Source: Casuarina equisetifolia
Taxonomy: Eukaryota; Streptophyta; Magnoliopsida; Fagales; Casuarinaceae
Direction: 5' to 3'
Length of the DNA: 64,000 bases
NCBI GenBank assembly: GCA_028551475.1
Contig: CM052362.1
Coordinates: forward strand, 23,294,021 to 23,358,020
A program made the translations under genes and the position numbers. The notes under the pieces were generated by a model. It did no database searches and had not been told where the DNA came from. It saw nothing but the letters and a program-made list of their open reading frames with translations. Below, one piece after another: positions 1-12,180 of this stretch; position 1 is the first letter of the stretch; each line of letters starts with the position of its first letter.

Positions 1-3000
1 ATAATCTTCAAGAAGATTATGTTCTTTTAGAGAGGATGGACAGTTGAACTTGAAGTTTATGTTCTTGCTTCGCCTAGATGTATACAAAGGAAGTAAGCTT
101 TTATTGTCACTCAAGATTATCAATGCCTAACTCCATTTTAGTTTTAAATGCTGAATGTGGATAATGGTTGGTGGGATTCTTTATTTTTTCTCTTAGGTCT
201 CCATCGTACTTGTTAGATTCCATCCGGAAAATAGTAATTATGTTTCCCTAAATGGGTTTGGAAAGCTTAAGTTAAAATTCTAAATCTTATAGAGTTTATT
301 AAAGTTTTGGGTGTTAGGCCTTCATGGCGACAGAACATGATTATTATTCAATTAGCAAGATGTCCTTTGTGTCGTGTAATCTATTTAAGTTCTTGGTTTT
401 CTTTCTCCATCCTTGTCGTTTTAAATTCCAAATGATCAAGTGGGTTATTAGTATATTCAAATGCTAATGAACGTGACGAACTATTATGGTATTAAAATGT
501 TTATATCTAGTTTTGACAAGTTTCGGTTCTGTTAAATTTTTCCCTTAAAAAGTAGGTCGGAAAGCTTTGGGAAAAAACATTCAACATCTAGATGGATTTG
601 TGTTTAGAAAGTAGGGTTATCCCATCCTAAACGAGATTAGTGATCACAATACCCTCATCTTGGATGTCATTATTACTAGCATTAGCTCTGATATGACCAT
701 GTATCATCATTGTTGTCACCATCATACAACTAGGTAGTGCAGAATCACTCAAACATGCCCCCTAGTTAGAAAAATGGAAATAAACCTAAATGAAAAGTTG
801 AAAATCAAGAAAAGTAATCACAATGTACAACTAGTAAAATCTATATGTTTTGTAATTAAATAACATTAGAAACTCATTCTTATAAAAAAAATGACTCAAA
901 AACATATCTACATTTTTTTTACTATAAAGACAAATCTCATGCAAGATTTAAGTAATGTGATACTTATGTCATAATTGTGAATATGATTTCTCAACCTTAG
1001 TACAAGAAATACTTCTTAAAAGTTTATGACTGAAATGGTGTTATACTATATTGTATTAGAAAATTTATATTACTCAAAAGTCAACTCTAATGCATGTAAT
1101 TTTTCCTTTGCATATGAAGTACTTCTAAATAATGTTTAAATAATACAAGTCTATTTACCACACCATTCTTAAGAAACAGAGTTGAAAATATTGGTTCTCA
1201 TTTTTGTGATATTAATAATCAGGTGGGCACATTGAAACTTAATAAAACTATTTTCTATTGCTTTTGCGGTTACCATTACAACTCTCATTTCTCATCACAC
1301 AATTGTTATCCGCTCATTTGTTCAAATATTCTCCCTGAATCATGCCTACTAGTAACCACAAAAATTCCGCACCTTTAGAGTAGAAAGGGGCCAGTAGACT
1401 ACTAGAACTGGAGTGTCAAACTTGTTAGCTTGATTCTCCAGTCAAAGGAGGACACCATCTTGCTTCCCACTACCCAAAAGGAGCTTAGCAGGATTATTTC
1501 CGGAAAGTACAAACAGATTTAGCTACAGGAAAGATTCCCATAATTAGGATTATTGAGAGAAGAACAAGAGGGAATTAAAAAATGTGAGGCCGACAAGAAC
1601 TGCAAAAATAAAGAAGCAGCTTAGCGAGTCGAGGAAGAAGCCAAAGGGTCACAGATTTGGAGGTGGGAAGTGGCGCATGGGAGCCCCAACGGGCAAGAAC
1701 ATGGGGTGGGAGCGAGCCGACCAAGGAAGGAATGGACGGGTCAGGAAGGAAGGGGCCAGGCCAGGCCAGGCAGACGCAACTGGGGGCGGCTGATGGAGAG
1801 ACTCGGGGGTTAGGGGACGTGTTGGCTCTTCGGTGAAGGTTGGAGCCAACTCGCTGTTGTTCGCACTTGGTGCATTTGGACGGGCCAATCACCCTATCCA
1901 CTCAGACAAAATGATTGTAAAAGGCGAATAAGGTTCACAGATTCAGGGGCAGCTCTCCCGGTTTCTTAATTCCGGTCAAAAACGTGCGCAGGAAAAGTCA
2001 ATACCGCTCGGTGTCTTTGTGACGTGACTGTGAGGAGTCCCAAATCTTTCCATTCAAAATTACCCTAAACTATTTATTTTAGGTTGAAAGGGTCAATAAT
2101 CATGCGGGTTATGGATGTCAAATTTTAATTCAATATTAAAGGTTAAATTTTTTTCAACAATTTTATAGACAGGAGTAAGTTTAGAGTCCATATAAGAAAA
2201 AGCACTATAAAATGATTTAAGTTGAATTATTGTGAAAAAGTTTTAAGAGTGTGAATATTTAGTATATTACAAATTAGAGTATATAAAAAAGTACTATAAG
2301 GTGATTTAGGTTGAATTATTGTAGGAAAGTTTTAGCAGTATGGATATCTAGTCTCATATTACTAAGGTATAAGTGGCACATGAGTATAAGTTGGTTTTGA
2401 AGTGGGAACAAACCTTTTAACAACATCTATAAAAAGATTAAAAAGTTTAAATTAATATTAGTGTGATATGATGATTTCTATTTAAATTTGACATTTCATA
2501 GTTCATAGATGGTATCTCCAATCAATTTGACATCTCTTTAATTTCATCCATTTGCTTGTAACCATCATTTAGGAATTAGAACAGGTAGTGATTTTATTTT
2601 GACAAGCTGTCGGATAGATTTTCTTCTCCTATATGCACCACAGAAGCCACATTTCATATCCTTGTGGCGTAAGCTCTCTTATTAGCCCTGCCACATGCTG
2701 GTGGTTGTGGTGATTCCTCCCAACCTTAAAATAAGTGGATGCTAAAGATCTCAAAAAGACCAGAAAATTCGGTGTGTCGTACACCGATTGGTTGAGAGTC
2801 CAACCAAATCAAGATTACGAATCCCGACCAACCTTTTTCACTTTGATGACTGCTTGCTTTTGTCTCATCCCTTTAAATCTAGCTCTCACATTCCATAAAA
2901 GGTTGTATTGGGTTCATTTATTTAGTTTATCTGAGACTGGTTCTTCGGAGGCCATTTTAAGAACTCTTTTCGTACTAGGCATTGATGCGCTGCTTGTTTC

Positions 3001-4980
3001 ACGAATCCTTTTGAGATGATTTGTTGTCAAATAGCTCCATTTCTTCCTTGTAGTTTAATTGAGAGAAAAATCTTGCAGAACCGGCACAAATCTGTGGGTC
3101 AGAAAAATCTTGTATTGTGCATTGATTTCCATAGGTCAAACAATTTGTGTTATATATTTTTATATGCTTTTCTATTATAAGATGCAGGAACCTAGGCTGC
3201 ACAATGTGGCGTAGGCATTCTGTCTTTTAATAGCGTGCAGCTTTAGAATCAACTCACACTTGCCCTTAATAAATAATAGTAGAAAACATGACGTGCGTTA
3301 TTTGTCTGAGATCAGCTACTCTGAATGAGTCACATCATCTCAATGTATGGAGGAAAGGGAAGAAAAATAGGCAAAGGAAGTTGAAATTAAAAAATGCATT
3401 TTGAGAGATTCCATCCTCCCCAGTTTGAGGAAAATGATTGATCCCTCTCAAAGTTAGTTTAGAGTAGGCACGTTATCATACGTCTTGATGAGTAAGTATC
3501 TTTAAAACATTTTAAAAGGTCTAACTACCATTTAAGATAAGAAGATGATGGTTGATTATTCTTAAAAGGATAATCATTTACTCTTAAAATTATTTAGAAA
3601 TGTATAGATCATCTCCTACCTTAAAAGGATCATTAGCTACTTCTAGGAGAAGCCAAAACATAGTTTTGGGGGATGCTTGATCACTTATGGCCGACTCATA
3701 AAACCATTAGAAATGAGGATTAAATATTTTTCTTTTTTTGGTTTTAACACTTAGTGGAATTCACACACTTGCAATTAGGAATTGTGAAAGATCTTAATTG
3801 TTGTTTTTCTAGATCTTCATTCCTAAAAACCATATCACATATTAGTTATGTAAAACTTGAGTCCAGGGGAATGACTATGATTATCTCGAGGGATCTCTTG
3901 CCAATAATGATTAGTTACTACAGTGATTATAGAGTATAGCATATCTATTCAATAAGGAACAAGAATGGATAGTCTGTCTCCTTTTTTCCTGTTGATGTTG
4001 TGGAAATCATGGATTTTACTAAATCATCTACAATTTCCTTCATGTATTTTTTTTTCTTTTCATTAACATGATTCATTACCCTGCAATTTTGCCGGTGGTC
4101 CACAAACCCACATGATGTGTTAGAACAAAGTAATAAAATATATGTACCTCATGGTCCATCCTTATCTCTTACTCTCACAACCAAGCAAAGAGGGTGGTTC
4201 TCCTTTTCCCCGTCCCCTCAACGGTACACTATGAGAGAGGATGACTAATTTAATAAGAAAATATTGTTGTTTGAAGATTAATAAGATGGATGATTGTACT
4301 TTTCCCAAGATACTTCTTGAATGCACTCCATAGGTCTGGAATCCCATTCTGCATTGCCCAACAAACAAAAAGGACATCAATATTTTCTTAACTTGCTCCT
4401 TAGGGGTGTCATTTCTGAGACATAGAGAAGATGGCCCGCCCTAGAACTTCTCTACATCTTTTCTTTGTCTTCATATTATTCTATAATAGTGGGAATATTA
4501 TATTGATGGCTCCCCTTAAGTTCTCTTTTTTCATTGTGCTAGCATACAAATTCTAATTCTCTTCTTTGAGAGAAATATGCGAACAAACATGCAGTCTTCG
4601 ATGCTTTTTTCTTTCATTTTCACTTCTACAAATGATTACATAATTCTAGTTGATAAGCTTTTGACTTGAAGTGCCATTAATTTGCCTAATAAGATTCTTC
4701 AAAACAGACAAATGTTACTTTCTTGCTCTTATTCTACTTCTTTCCACTTGAGGATGTAATTTGTTTAGGTCTATTCAATGCCTACATAATTGATCCCAAC
4801 AATTGATGGTTATGTTGAAATTAGGCCACAATCTGCATATTCACCTTAAGAAATTCAATTGAGGCATTGGATCTCTTTTCATTAGCTCACTTAGTCATTT
4901 GACCCAAGCTATATCCTTTGCACCCTGAATGATTGATTTTGGGCTTAGATAAAAAGCCCAAAGCATAGGCCTCTTGAGTT
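1..4980. other. Intergenic region, no supported gene
   Basis: AT-rich DNA with no open frame that reads like a known protein or carries believable splice structure. A GC-rich patch lies at about 1620-1900. The longest plus-strand frame (2735-3019, 94 codons) has no recognisable motif. A short direct repeat at 2183-2361 is listed separately. A distal regulatory role for the gene starting at 5135 is possible but nothing in the sequence shows it. Confidence 0.5.
2183..2361. repeat. Two-copy tandem repeat, period about 93 bp
   Basis: Two diverged direct copies, 2183-2266 and 2276-2361. They share a block reading 'actataa..tgatttaagttg' followed by a conserved 'aattattgt' stretch and a common 'ttttag' tail. 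No coding potential. They look like a local tandem duplication in intergenic DNA. Confidence 0.5.
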
Positions 4981-4982
4981 TG

Positions 4983-4996
4983 TATTTTATATAAAT
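4983..4996 (+). promoter_or_regulatory. Candidate TATA box of the plus-strand gene
   Basis: The motif tattttatataaat lies about 140 bases before the first in-frame ATG of the gene at 5135, a normal plant TATA-to-ATG spacing. A palindromic G-box core CACGTG lies downstream at 5050-5055, inside the presumed 5' UTR. Both are seen directly. That they are used is inferred. Confidence 0.4.
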
Positions 4997-5134
4997 GTTG
5001 CACAACCAAGGACCTTCCCGGAGCTGTATTTGTTGCTTACGAGATAGTTCACGTGAAGCTTCTTGTTCGAGGCTCACATATTTCGGCAACATTCTTTGGC
5101 AAGAATGTTGTCAAGGATCCTTGCATGATATCTA

Positions 5135-5898
5135 ATGCGAGAGAATTGCTCAGTCTCCATTCGCAGATCCATGGGTAAGGAAGGAATGGAGGAAGAGAAA
5201 ATCAATAAGGGAGGAAACAACATGCCCTCCCAGAAGGGGGTCATCATCTCCGTCTACGTAGAATCACCGACGAGGCAATCAACGGAAAGACCTGTTGCCG
5301 GTAAGAAAACCAATCCTAAATCAGTTTCCAGGAGACTTCAAACCCCGAGAAAGCGCGGCTACGATCGGAGGGCTCAGCTCCTCGACTACGCCAGAGACTT
5401 GAGAAATGCCGATCCCCAGGAGGTTGAGCAGCCTGAAAAAACTTCGAGGTCCAAGCCCAGTGTAAGTTATTTCAATTCCCATATCCAATACTGCAAAATG
5501 CACGTACATGCATGCATGCGTTGATCAAACTGTAATCCCATGAGCAGAAAAAATGGAGATGGTTAATGAAACCAGCGAGTTTCTGCATCCAGTCCTGCCA
5601 GACAGTGGAACGGACCACTGGTCGACGGAGATATGAACGTGTAGCTATAGAAAAGAAGACAGAAGAAGAAGATCGGTCGGCTGGTTCCTCAGCTATCGGC
5701 GGCGAGAGGAGAAAGGCAAAGGCCACCGGAACAAGAAGCTCTCACCTCGTTGTAAACTCATAACTGATTCGACTTGCATTTACTTTCTACCACGTTTTCC
5801 AGCTATGCATTTTGGTTGTAACATTCCATTTGTTTCTGCTTTTGCAGAGCAAATTAAGGTGTATGTTTAATGAATTATCATGTTGCCAGAAAGAATGA
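5135..5898 (+). CDS. Small basic plant protein of unknown function, three exons
   Basis: The exons are 5135-5461, 5548-5751 and 5848-5898, all joined in phase 0 at good GTAAG/GTAAA donors and GCAG acceptors, giving 193 residues. The start is the first in-frame ATG; a later one at 5222 (MPSQKGVIISVYVES) is an alternative and opens the more family-like part. The middle holds RRAQLLDYARDLRNAD, a charged, probably helical segment. Exon 2 opens with KKWRWLMKPAS and carries GRRRYERV, then an acidic-basic stretch. Exon 3 ends SKLRCMFNELSCCQKE. I recall plant proteins with the same K-W-R-W, R-R-Y-E-R and cysteine-rich tail layout but no assigned function. No signal peptide or membrane segment is visible. 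The gene converges on the DUF1644 gene at 6635. Confidence 0.72.
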
Positions 5899-6634
5899 TG
5901 ATAAAGAAGAGTACGTAGTAAGGAGAGTCCTGCCTTCCAATCGAGACGACGATGCAGGCTTGAGTTCTGGGTCTATCGTTACGATCCACTTATTTCTGAC
6001 AGACAATTGTGAAAGATCCGTTGTTTTCTCCAGTGAACACGATCACAATATTGCTGATTTAGTGGCCTGCGGAATGTTTGTTATGGTTCAGAGAATTCAC
6101 CAGCAGAATATAGATAGCCCAAATTTAGGGAGTTTAACCACATTGAGCCTCGACGTGAACCACATAATCATCCACGGTGAATATCATAATTACATGGAAC
6201 AGAGATGAAACAACCTTATTCCTGTACTGAATGTTCTGATTGGGGAACCAACGAGATCAATTGTTAATTTAAAACGTTTGATGTAAGGCTTTTTGAACCA
6301 TTATCGCCTTATCAAAAGACTGGTACATGCATGAACAAAGTACTGAAATCGTTTTCTACATTTCTAGACTGTTAAGGATCCAAAGGCAATGTGCCCCCTA
6401 GAGAGTGTGAAAATAAAACCACTTACCGATTGTCAATCACGCGACATCAAAGAACAGGCCACTGCTACCAATCGAAATGGTCATGTCAACTGCTTCGCTC
6501 TGTCAGTGAAATGATGAAAATGCTCTGGCATGAAAATACAACGTCCCATACCACGTTAATGGCATATAAATATACAGAAATACAACCATAGAAAAGCTGA
6601 ATCCCAGTCCTTCCCCACTTTCCCAGTAATGCTG
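5899..6634. other. Shared 3' ends of two convergent genes
   Basis: This 736-base stretch separates the stop of the plus-strand gene from the stop of the minus-strand DUF1644 gene. It should contain both 3' UTRs. An AATAAA signal on the plus strand occurs in 'gaaaataaaacc' near 6410. An open frame at 5870-6208 begins inside exon 3 of the upstream gene in another frame and has no family-like motif, so I treat it as untranslated. Confidence 0.5.
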
Positions 6635-7603
6635 TCACCAAAGGGTCGCTCTTCTATGCCGCCATTGCCTCCTTGAACGTCCAACCAATAAACTACGTCC
6701 ATAGGCAGCAGCAGAACGGAAAGCAGTAGCACTGCGCCTCCCGAAATCAACATCAAACAAATCACGGTCCCTATTAAATCTACTGCGTGAGAAAATGCCA
6801 CGATTCTGTCCACGAGTAAACGATGCAAGACGGAAGAAGGTATCATCTAAAGAGTCATCAATGTCAGAATCATAATCGCTGTAACTACCATTATAGTTTG
6901 GTTCTATCACGTAATCCCCCAGCACTACAGCCCCAGGGGTTGATGATATAATTGTGCTGATCACATCACTTTGCTCCCTCTCACGCTCGAGCCTCCTCCA
7001 TTTCTCTTCAAGTGCTGGATCAACAGCCCGTGGGCAAGCCGATGGGTGCTTTGTCTTAACATGTTTTCTGAGCTCCTTATAACTTCCAACAAATGAGCAA
7101 CCTTCCTGCATGCAGGCTCTCTTCTTCGCGTTCAGATACTTTCTTGCCGGCTCAACCACAGTCCAACCCTTTACCTGCCCACGGCAGAGGGGGCATAAAA
7201 GCTCTGACGCTTCCATCTTTTCATTTTGATTCTGCAGACCAGCACTTAAATTTGAGTTTTCCATTAACCCGCTAGAATGTTGAGAACTCTGCACTGGGGT
7301 TACCTTTGTGTAGGCTTTCTTGTATTGCTCAAGACAGTTGGAGAACCGATGGCTAGTGGCACACATATAAGGCCGGCAACCTTTGTCATACGAGGAACAA
7401 AGAAGGAGAACAGCATTATGAGGGTACTCCAAACAAACTGAGCAAGTTGCATGTTTCCAATGTTTCTTCTCCAGTGCTCGTGATCGCCTTTTCTTTGAGA
7501 GAGCGTGTTTGAAAACACTGCGAGAGCAGGATGAAAATGCATATGGGGTAGACTGGTAACGACGGGAGTTAGTCTTCCGTCTCACCTCACTAAACTTAGC
7601 CAT
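6635..7603 (-). CDS. DUF1644 family zinc-finger-like protein
   Basis: A single coding exon encodes 322 residues from ATG at 7603 to TGA/TAA-bounded 6635. DUF1644 spans about residues 52-235. It has a first Cys/His block with CSVCLEYPHNAVLLLCSS (54-71) and CRPYMCATSHRFSNCLEQY, then ELLCPLCRGQVKGW (135-147), then a C2H2-like CMQEGCSFVG...HVKTKHP (164-187), then PRAVDPALEEKWRRLE. The tail after residue 235 is acidic and then arginine-rich. Length is normal for the family. Rice members (SIDP361/SIDP366) are linked to drought and salt tolerance and ABA response; the biochemical role is not established. An acceptor (CTCAG) at 7617 just upstream of the ATG shows that the 5' UTR is spliced; the distal exon is at 11348-11510. 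Two codons upstream an in-frame TTG exists, but ATG 7603 is the start. Confidence 0.9.
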   Translation of the reverse strand: MAKFSEVRRKTNSRRYQSTPYAFSSCSRSVFKHALSKKRRSRALEKKHWKHATCSVCLEYPHNAVLLLCSSYDKGCRPYMCATSHRFSNCLEQYKKAYTKVTPVQSSQHSSGLMENSNLSAGLQNQNEKMEASELLCPLCRGQVKGWTVVEPARKYLNAKKRACMQEGCSFVGSYKELRKHVKTKHPSACPRAVDPALEEKWRRLEREREQSDVISTIISSTPGAVVLGDYVIEPNYNGSYSDYDSDIDDSLDDTFFRLASFTRGQNRGIFSRSRFNRDRDLFDVDFGRRSATAFRSAAAYGRSLLVGRSRRQWRHRRATLW

Positions 7604-7616
7604 TTGCAAATCAAAC

Positions 7617-10600
7617 CTGAGATGAATTCCCCAGTGGAAGAGATCAGATTCTCTGACAAAGACAAAATGCTATAACAGATATGAAAATATATCCAAAGCA
7701 GATTTGCAGATTCCACTAAATGACACTCTACTTCTAATAAATGATGCACACTCTATATGCGATAAAGTTTTAACACAAAGGGATTTGAAGATAACTGTAC
7801 ATCAATGGATTAATGCAGTCGTTCTACACACATGACAATGTCACCTAAAACAATAAAATCTCAAGATTTTATATTACACGTAACATAACTGCAACTAAGT
7901 GAGACTATAATAATGACCCGCTTTGTTGCAAATAAGCTAACTTCAACCCATACTAGATTATTTTAAGGACACTTTACACCCATGTGCCAAATTGTTTTAG
8001 TGTTCCTTGTTTCCCAGTATTAATAACAAGAATACCCTCAAAATCTGGCACAATTAGCGGAGTTCATCTCTAATAATACATTCCAACCCATTAGAGTCAA
8101 GAAATCAGGAAATAAAAACAAAGAGAAAAAGATTATACAATAGAAAAGCTAATGATACTCCAAAAGAAAATTTTTACAGGATTTATTAATGTAATGACAT
8201 CTAGAAAGTTTTTATCAAGGAACCATATTCTGGGACCATAAAATCAAGGAAAAAAAGGGGGGAAAAAAAGGTATTTCAAAACCCAAAAAAAAAAAGAGTT
8301 ATCAAACCTAAACAACATCAGGGATATGAATCATAATCAAACGTCCAAGGAACGAAACATCCTAGTTGTTAAAATGAAGAACAATTTCCATAAGTTACGC
8401 ACAGTTCACAAGTTGCCACTTCCACAAAAATATAGATGTCTCAAGGTCACATTTGACACAACAACTAATCACCTCTCTTTGCATTGTTCCTCATTAGTGA
8501 CAAACCAATTTTTTTTTTTGGATGCCACTGTAATCAGCATTATCATTTCCGTTTGGCAAACAGGATTCCAATCACAATAAAGCTTGAGGTGTTACATTTT
8601 ACCTTGTAGCAATCAAGCATACCCCAGCAGCTACTAGGTTACTTGAAATAAATTCTAGACAGGGTTGTCACCTCTGTCAACTAGTTTCAGAACTATCTTT
8701 GATTCCTAGCATTTGGAACTTAAAAGACCTTTGACCTCTGACACAAGTGAGGTCCATTAAAACAACGCTGTTAAATACATTTAAACTTCTAAATGACAAA
8801 GACTACACAAATGCAAATGCATTTAAACATCTAACAAGATCTACATTACAGGATTTACCAGGGCATAGTATTGTTGTGTTGTAACAGGTAAATAATGAAT
8901 ATCAGGAATGTGCTCCATCAAGCAAATTATCTTAGAATAGAACCACCAGTTTTCTTCCCTTTTTCTTTTCATGAATGTGGGGCAAGCATTTGAAAAAAAA
9001 AAAAACTTTTGTTGATAAAAGGAGAACCTGGGTAAATCCCAACCAGATAGGTGTGATTTGCAAGTTGTCACTCAAAAAAAAATTTAAATGATTTAGGGTC
9101 ATATGGTCAGGACCCTTACCTTGCCTAGACCCCCACTCCACCCTAACCCTCCCCAATCCATGGTCTGGATTGCAATTAATAAATCATATAACTGCCAACA
9201 GGGAACAGGTCCCTGACCCCTTAGTGAGGTTCCACCAACAGAGTCCATCAATCAAGTGGTTGTGGTCTAATATGCAATATTTACCTGCATAGCAACTGTT
9301 CCCAAAAAGACTAGGAAACATGATCAAACTAAATTTAAAAATAAAACTTCAAACTACACAAACTAATCAATAATCAAACATATTTACAGCACAAGAATGG
9401 GAATAAGTATGGGAAGAGAGTTACAGGAGAAGGAAAAAAATGTTCTTGAAATAAATAAAAACAATCATCATTTTAATCATAAAAAGGTTTAAACCAAAAG
9501 CATTTGTCAACAAAACTCTTGTCAGCCAGATTTAATAGGAGTTATAGTCAAAATGGAGGGACAAATATAATATTACCACAATTCCAAAAGCGTCCAAGGC
9601 ATCTTTTCTTTTTTCCTCTAAGTTTCTCATTATTACTGTGTTTGTGTTCCAATATATAGCAATTGAGAAAAACAAAGCCAACAAAGTGTATACAGTTTAA
9701 TATCCCAATTTTTTTCTTTAATGCTTCAGCTTACACCAAATAACATGTCCGGCCAACTTTTTCAACCAAGCACAACTCCTCTATTTCTAATTTGGTCTCC
9801 TGTCCTTACTCTGTCCTTATTACTCACTGTTATTAATAGATGTTTTCTGTAAACCATCTTGCATTATAATTCCTTGCACAAGAAAGAAGTGAAGTAATCT
9901 AAGTTCTGAGGTGTCAAGTCCAGACATTATTAACAATCATAGATTCAGCAGTCACATTCCTCCTATATTCAACAAGTGACACACCAATAAAATTTCATCT
10001 AGCCTAGAGAAGGAAAAGGTTGTTCCCCTCACAAGACAATTCCTCCCTCTGTTCCAAGTGGGAAAAAAAAGTTCTGAGCATATAAAATTATTCAATAGTT
10101 TATAATTTTACACAATCAAACAAAAATAACCAAAAGCATAGCAGGAATAATAACAGACAAAAGCATATCATAAAGGCTACGAAATAATGCAGATGATAAA
10201 GGCGACAAAATAATGAAGATGATAAAGGCCCAAAACATAATATATCACAAGATTCAGAGTCCTCGGTGGTAAGGAACATGATATTAAACACAAGCATGAA
10301 CACCAATTAATTCTAAAATTTAATGTTACAGCACTCAGTGTATGGATACTGAGAGAAAGCAAAAGAAAGAAATAAATAAAACAAAGAAGAATTCAATAGT
10401 GAACATTCTATAAGTCTGGTAATACCAATTGAAACATTATCCAACTGATTGTGATATATTAAATTACATTTCAGAATGAAATGTAGTCACTCGCTCCAGT
10501 TTCAATGACAGAAGGACCACAGAAGCAACAGAAATACCTGAAGAAACCTATAAGAACTTCTAAGAACTGACTACTATAGTATTCAAACAATTAACAGGGA

Positions 10601-11347
10601 TGCAACATAATATCTGATAGTTCCGAAACAAAAATTACTACTAAAAATTAGGTCTAATCTCTTTTGCATCCACAATTAACATTTTAGAAAAAATTCTGGA
10701 CCAAATTTCGAGGCGCATCATAGATTTGTAGGATGAAAAATACACTCTTCCAACAGCCACCAAAAAATTAATTATTTTTTCACAGACCACCAAATCAACG
10801 GCAAACTATATGCCACCAACCCATTTTATTAGAACAGGCCCGGTGTTACACCATACAACAGCTCAATAGGGATACAAAAAGTAAATATGAGACTGAGAAA
10901 AAATAGACTGACGAATTTAGTATCAAAAAGTTTCAAGTTCCAAGTAAAAATGCGAGCTTTCTTACCAAGTTAGAACCTACATATTTGAGCCAGACAAACC
11001 GCAATATTTCAAAAGAAGCACACAAATCTTCCGCAAGCATTTCGAAGTCAACTTTTCCGCAAAACAAAAAACCGTAAATATTACCGGTAAGATCAGTGTC
11101 TGAAATCCTTGACAAGCATTGAATACGATCCTATACTAAATCTAATCTAACCAGAAAATGTCTGACCTTCGCGAATAATGCAAGTTACCAATATAGCTAA
11201 TTGATAACAACACAAACTAGAGCCGCAAACCCTAGAAACACGGACAGACGACGGAACGAACAACTACAGAGAGAAAAAAAGAAGAGGATCTAAAGAAAAA
11301 GCAGGTGAAGATTCGAAACAAAAGCATGAGATCGGAAGGGATCCTAC
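7617..11347 (-). other. Long 5' UTR intron of the DUF1644 gene
   Basis: This stretch lies between the splice acceptor at 7617 and the donor CATCACG|GTAGGATCC at 11347/11348. It is AT-rich and contains no open frame with family features. Its distal 1 kb (from about 10290) is duplicated near 36.3-37.3 kb. Intron bounds are inferred from splice consensus; an extra 5' UTR exon inside cannot be excluded. Confidence 0.5.
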
Positions 11348-11960
11348 CGTGATGTTTCCGAGAATTGTGCGTCTCGTCAATCGGAGCAGTGAGAGGAAGA
11401 GAGACGGAGGCTTCAGGGCTGTTGAGTGTCCGGAAATGACGTAGAAGAAAGCAAAGAGTCACGCGATCTCTTCGCTCACGTTCGACCAATAGCTGCCGTT
11501 TGCGTTGCGGACTCTTCTACTCTTAAATATTCATTTTTCTTGTTCTTTGTAGACGGATCGGGATACTACGGGATCAAACTTGGGTCACTGGAGTAGCTTG
11601 GGTTGAGAGATATGGGCTTGGGCTTCGTCTTGGGCTCGAGTTGTATTATATCATTGGGTTAATGCTGAAATGACCCTTCAATCTTAACAAAGTGAGCTGT
11701 ATTTATAATAATGCGTAATAAAAAGAAAAGGCCTAGGCTATTTCGTGAAATTTTGTTTAGATGATTGTTAGTGTGAAAAAAAAACATAAAACATGTTTAG
11801 TAATTTTTTTAAATGTATCTTTAGTCTAAAGATATAATATCATATGATATTTATTTTTAACACATGACACATGAAATGAAAATGCATGACTTAATAGATA
11901 TAAGAATGGAGTAAAAATCAAATATCATTAAATGTACTTATACCATTAAATATCATTGAA
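10290..11960. repeat. Source copy of a 1.7 kb segmental duplication
   Basis: This block contains the first 1 kb of the DUF1644 5' UTR intron, the 5' UTR exon, the promoter and about 400 bases upstream. It matches 36295-37960 in the same orientation and order. Shared landmarks are 'gtatggatact.agagaa', 'atgacagaaggacc.cagaag', the exon donor CATCACG|GTA and the upstream 'ttgggttgagagatatg'. Divergence is clear, with many substitutions and small gaps. Confidence 0.75.
11348..11535 (-). promoter_or_regulatory. 5' UTR exon and core promoter of the DUF1644 gene
   Basis: On the minus strand a GC-richer segment ends in CATCACG followed by the donor GTAGGATCC. Upstream, at about 11522-11530, the minus strand reads AATATTTAAGAG, a TATA-like motif that would place transcription start near 11500. 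The same exon-donor arrangement recurs in the duplicated copy at 37340, which supports a functional exon edge. Start site and exon length are inferred. Confidence 0.5.
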
Positions 11961-12180
11961 TTTAGTAGATGGTCTCCCTTGGCTACATTTTGTAAATATT
12001 TTATTTTATTGTTTGTAATTAGGGACAAAAGCTTGATCACTTTTATTGATCATAAAAGGCAAAGCAAAACACTATGACTTCCCTCGAAATATAATAGAAT
12101 CATTTAATTTTTCAAACCTTGAAAAAGAATGTATAAAATTAAACACAATACAATTCAATGACCATATAAGGCCTATTACA
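11961..12180. other. Short intergenic spacer
   Basis: AT-rich spacer between the end of the duplicated DUF1644 upstream block and the LINE remnant. Nothing recognisable was seen. Confidence 0.4.

Noticed and set aside
1575-1901. Overlapping open frames on both strands in a GC-rich patch
   Set aside because: Proline/serine-rich low-complexity reading on one strand and basic on the other, with no homology signal; explained by base composition.
2735-3019. 94-codon plus-strand open frame
   Set aside because: No recognisable domain, no splice partners, and no supporting promoter; length is compatible with chance.
5870-6208. 112-codon plus-strand open frame after the small basic protein gene
   Set aside because: It begins inside exon 3 of that gene in another frame, has no family-like motif, and fits a 3' UTR.
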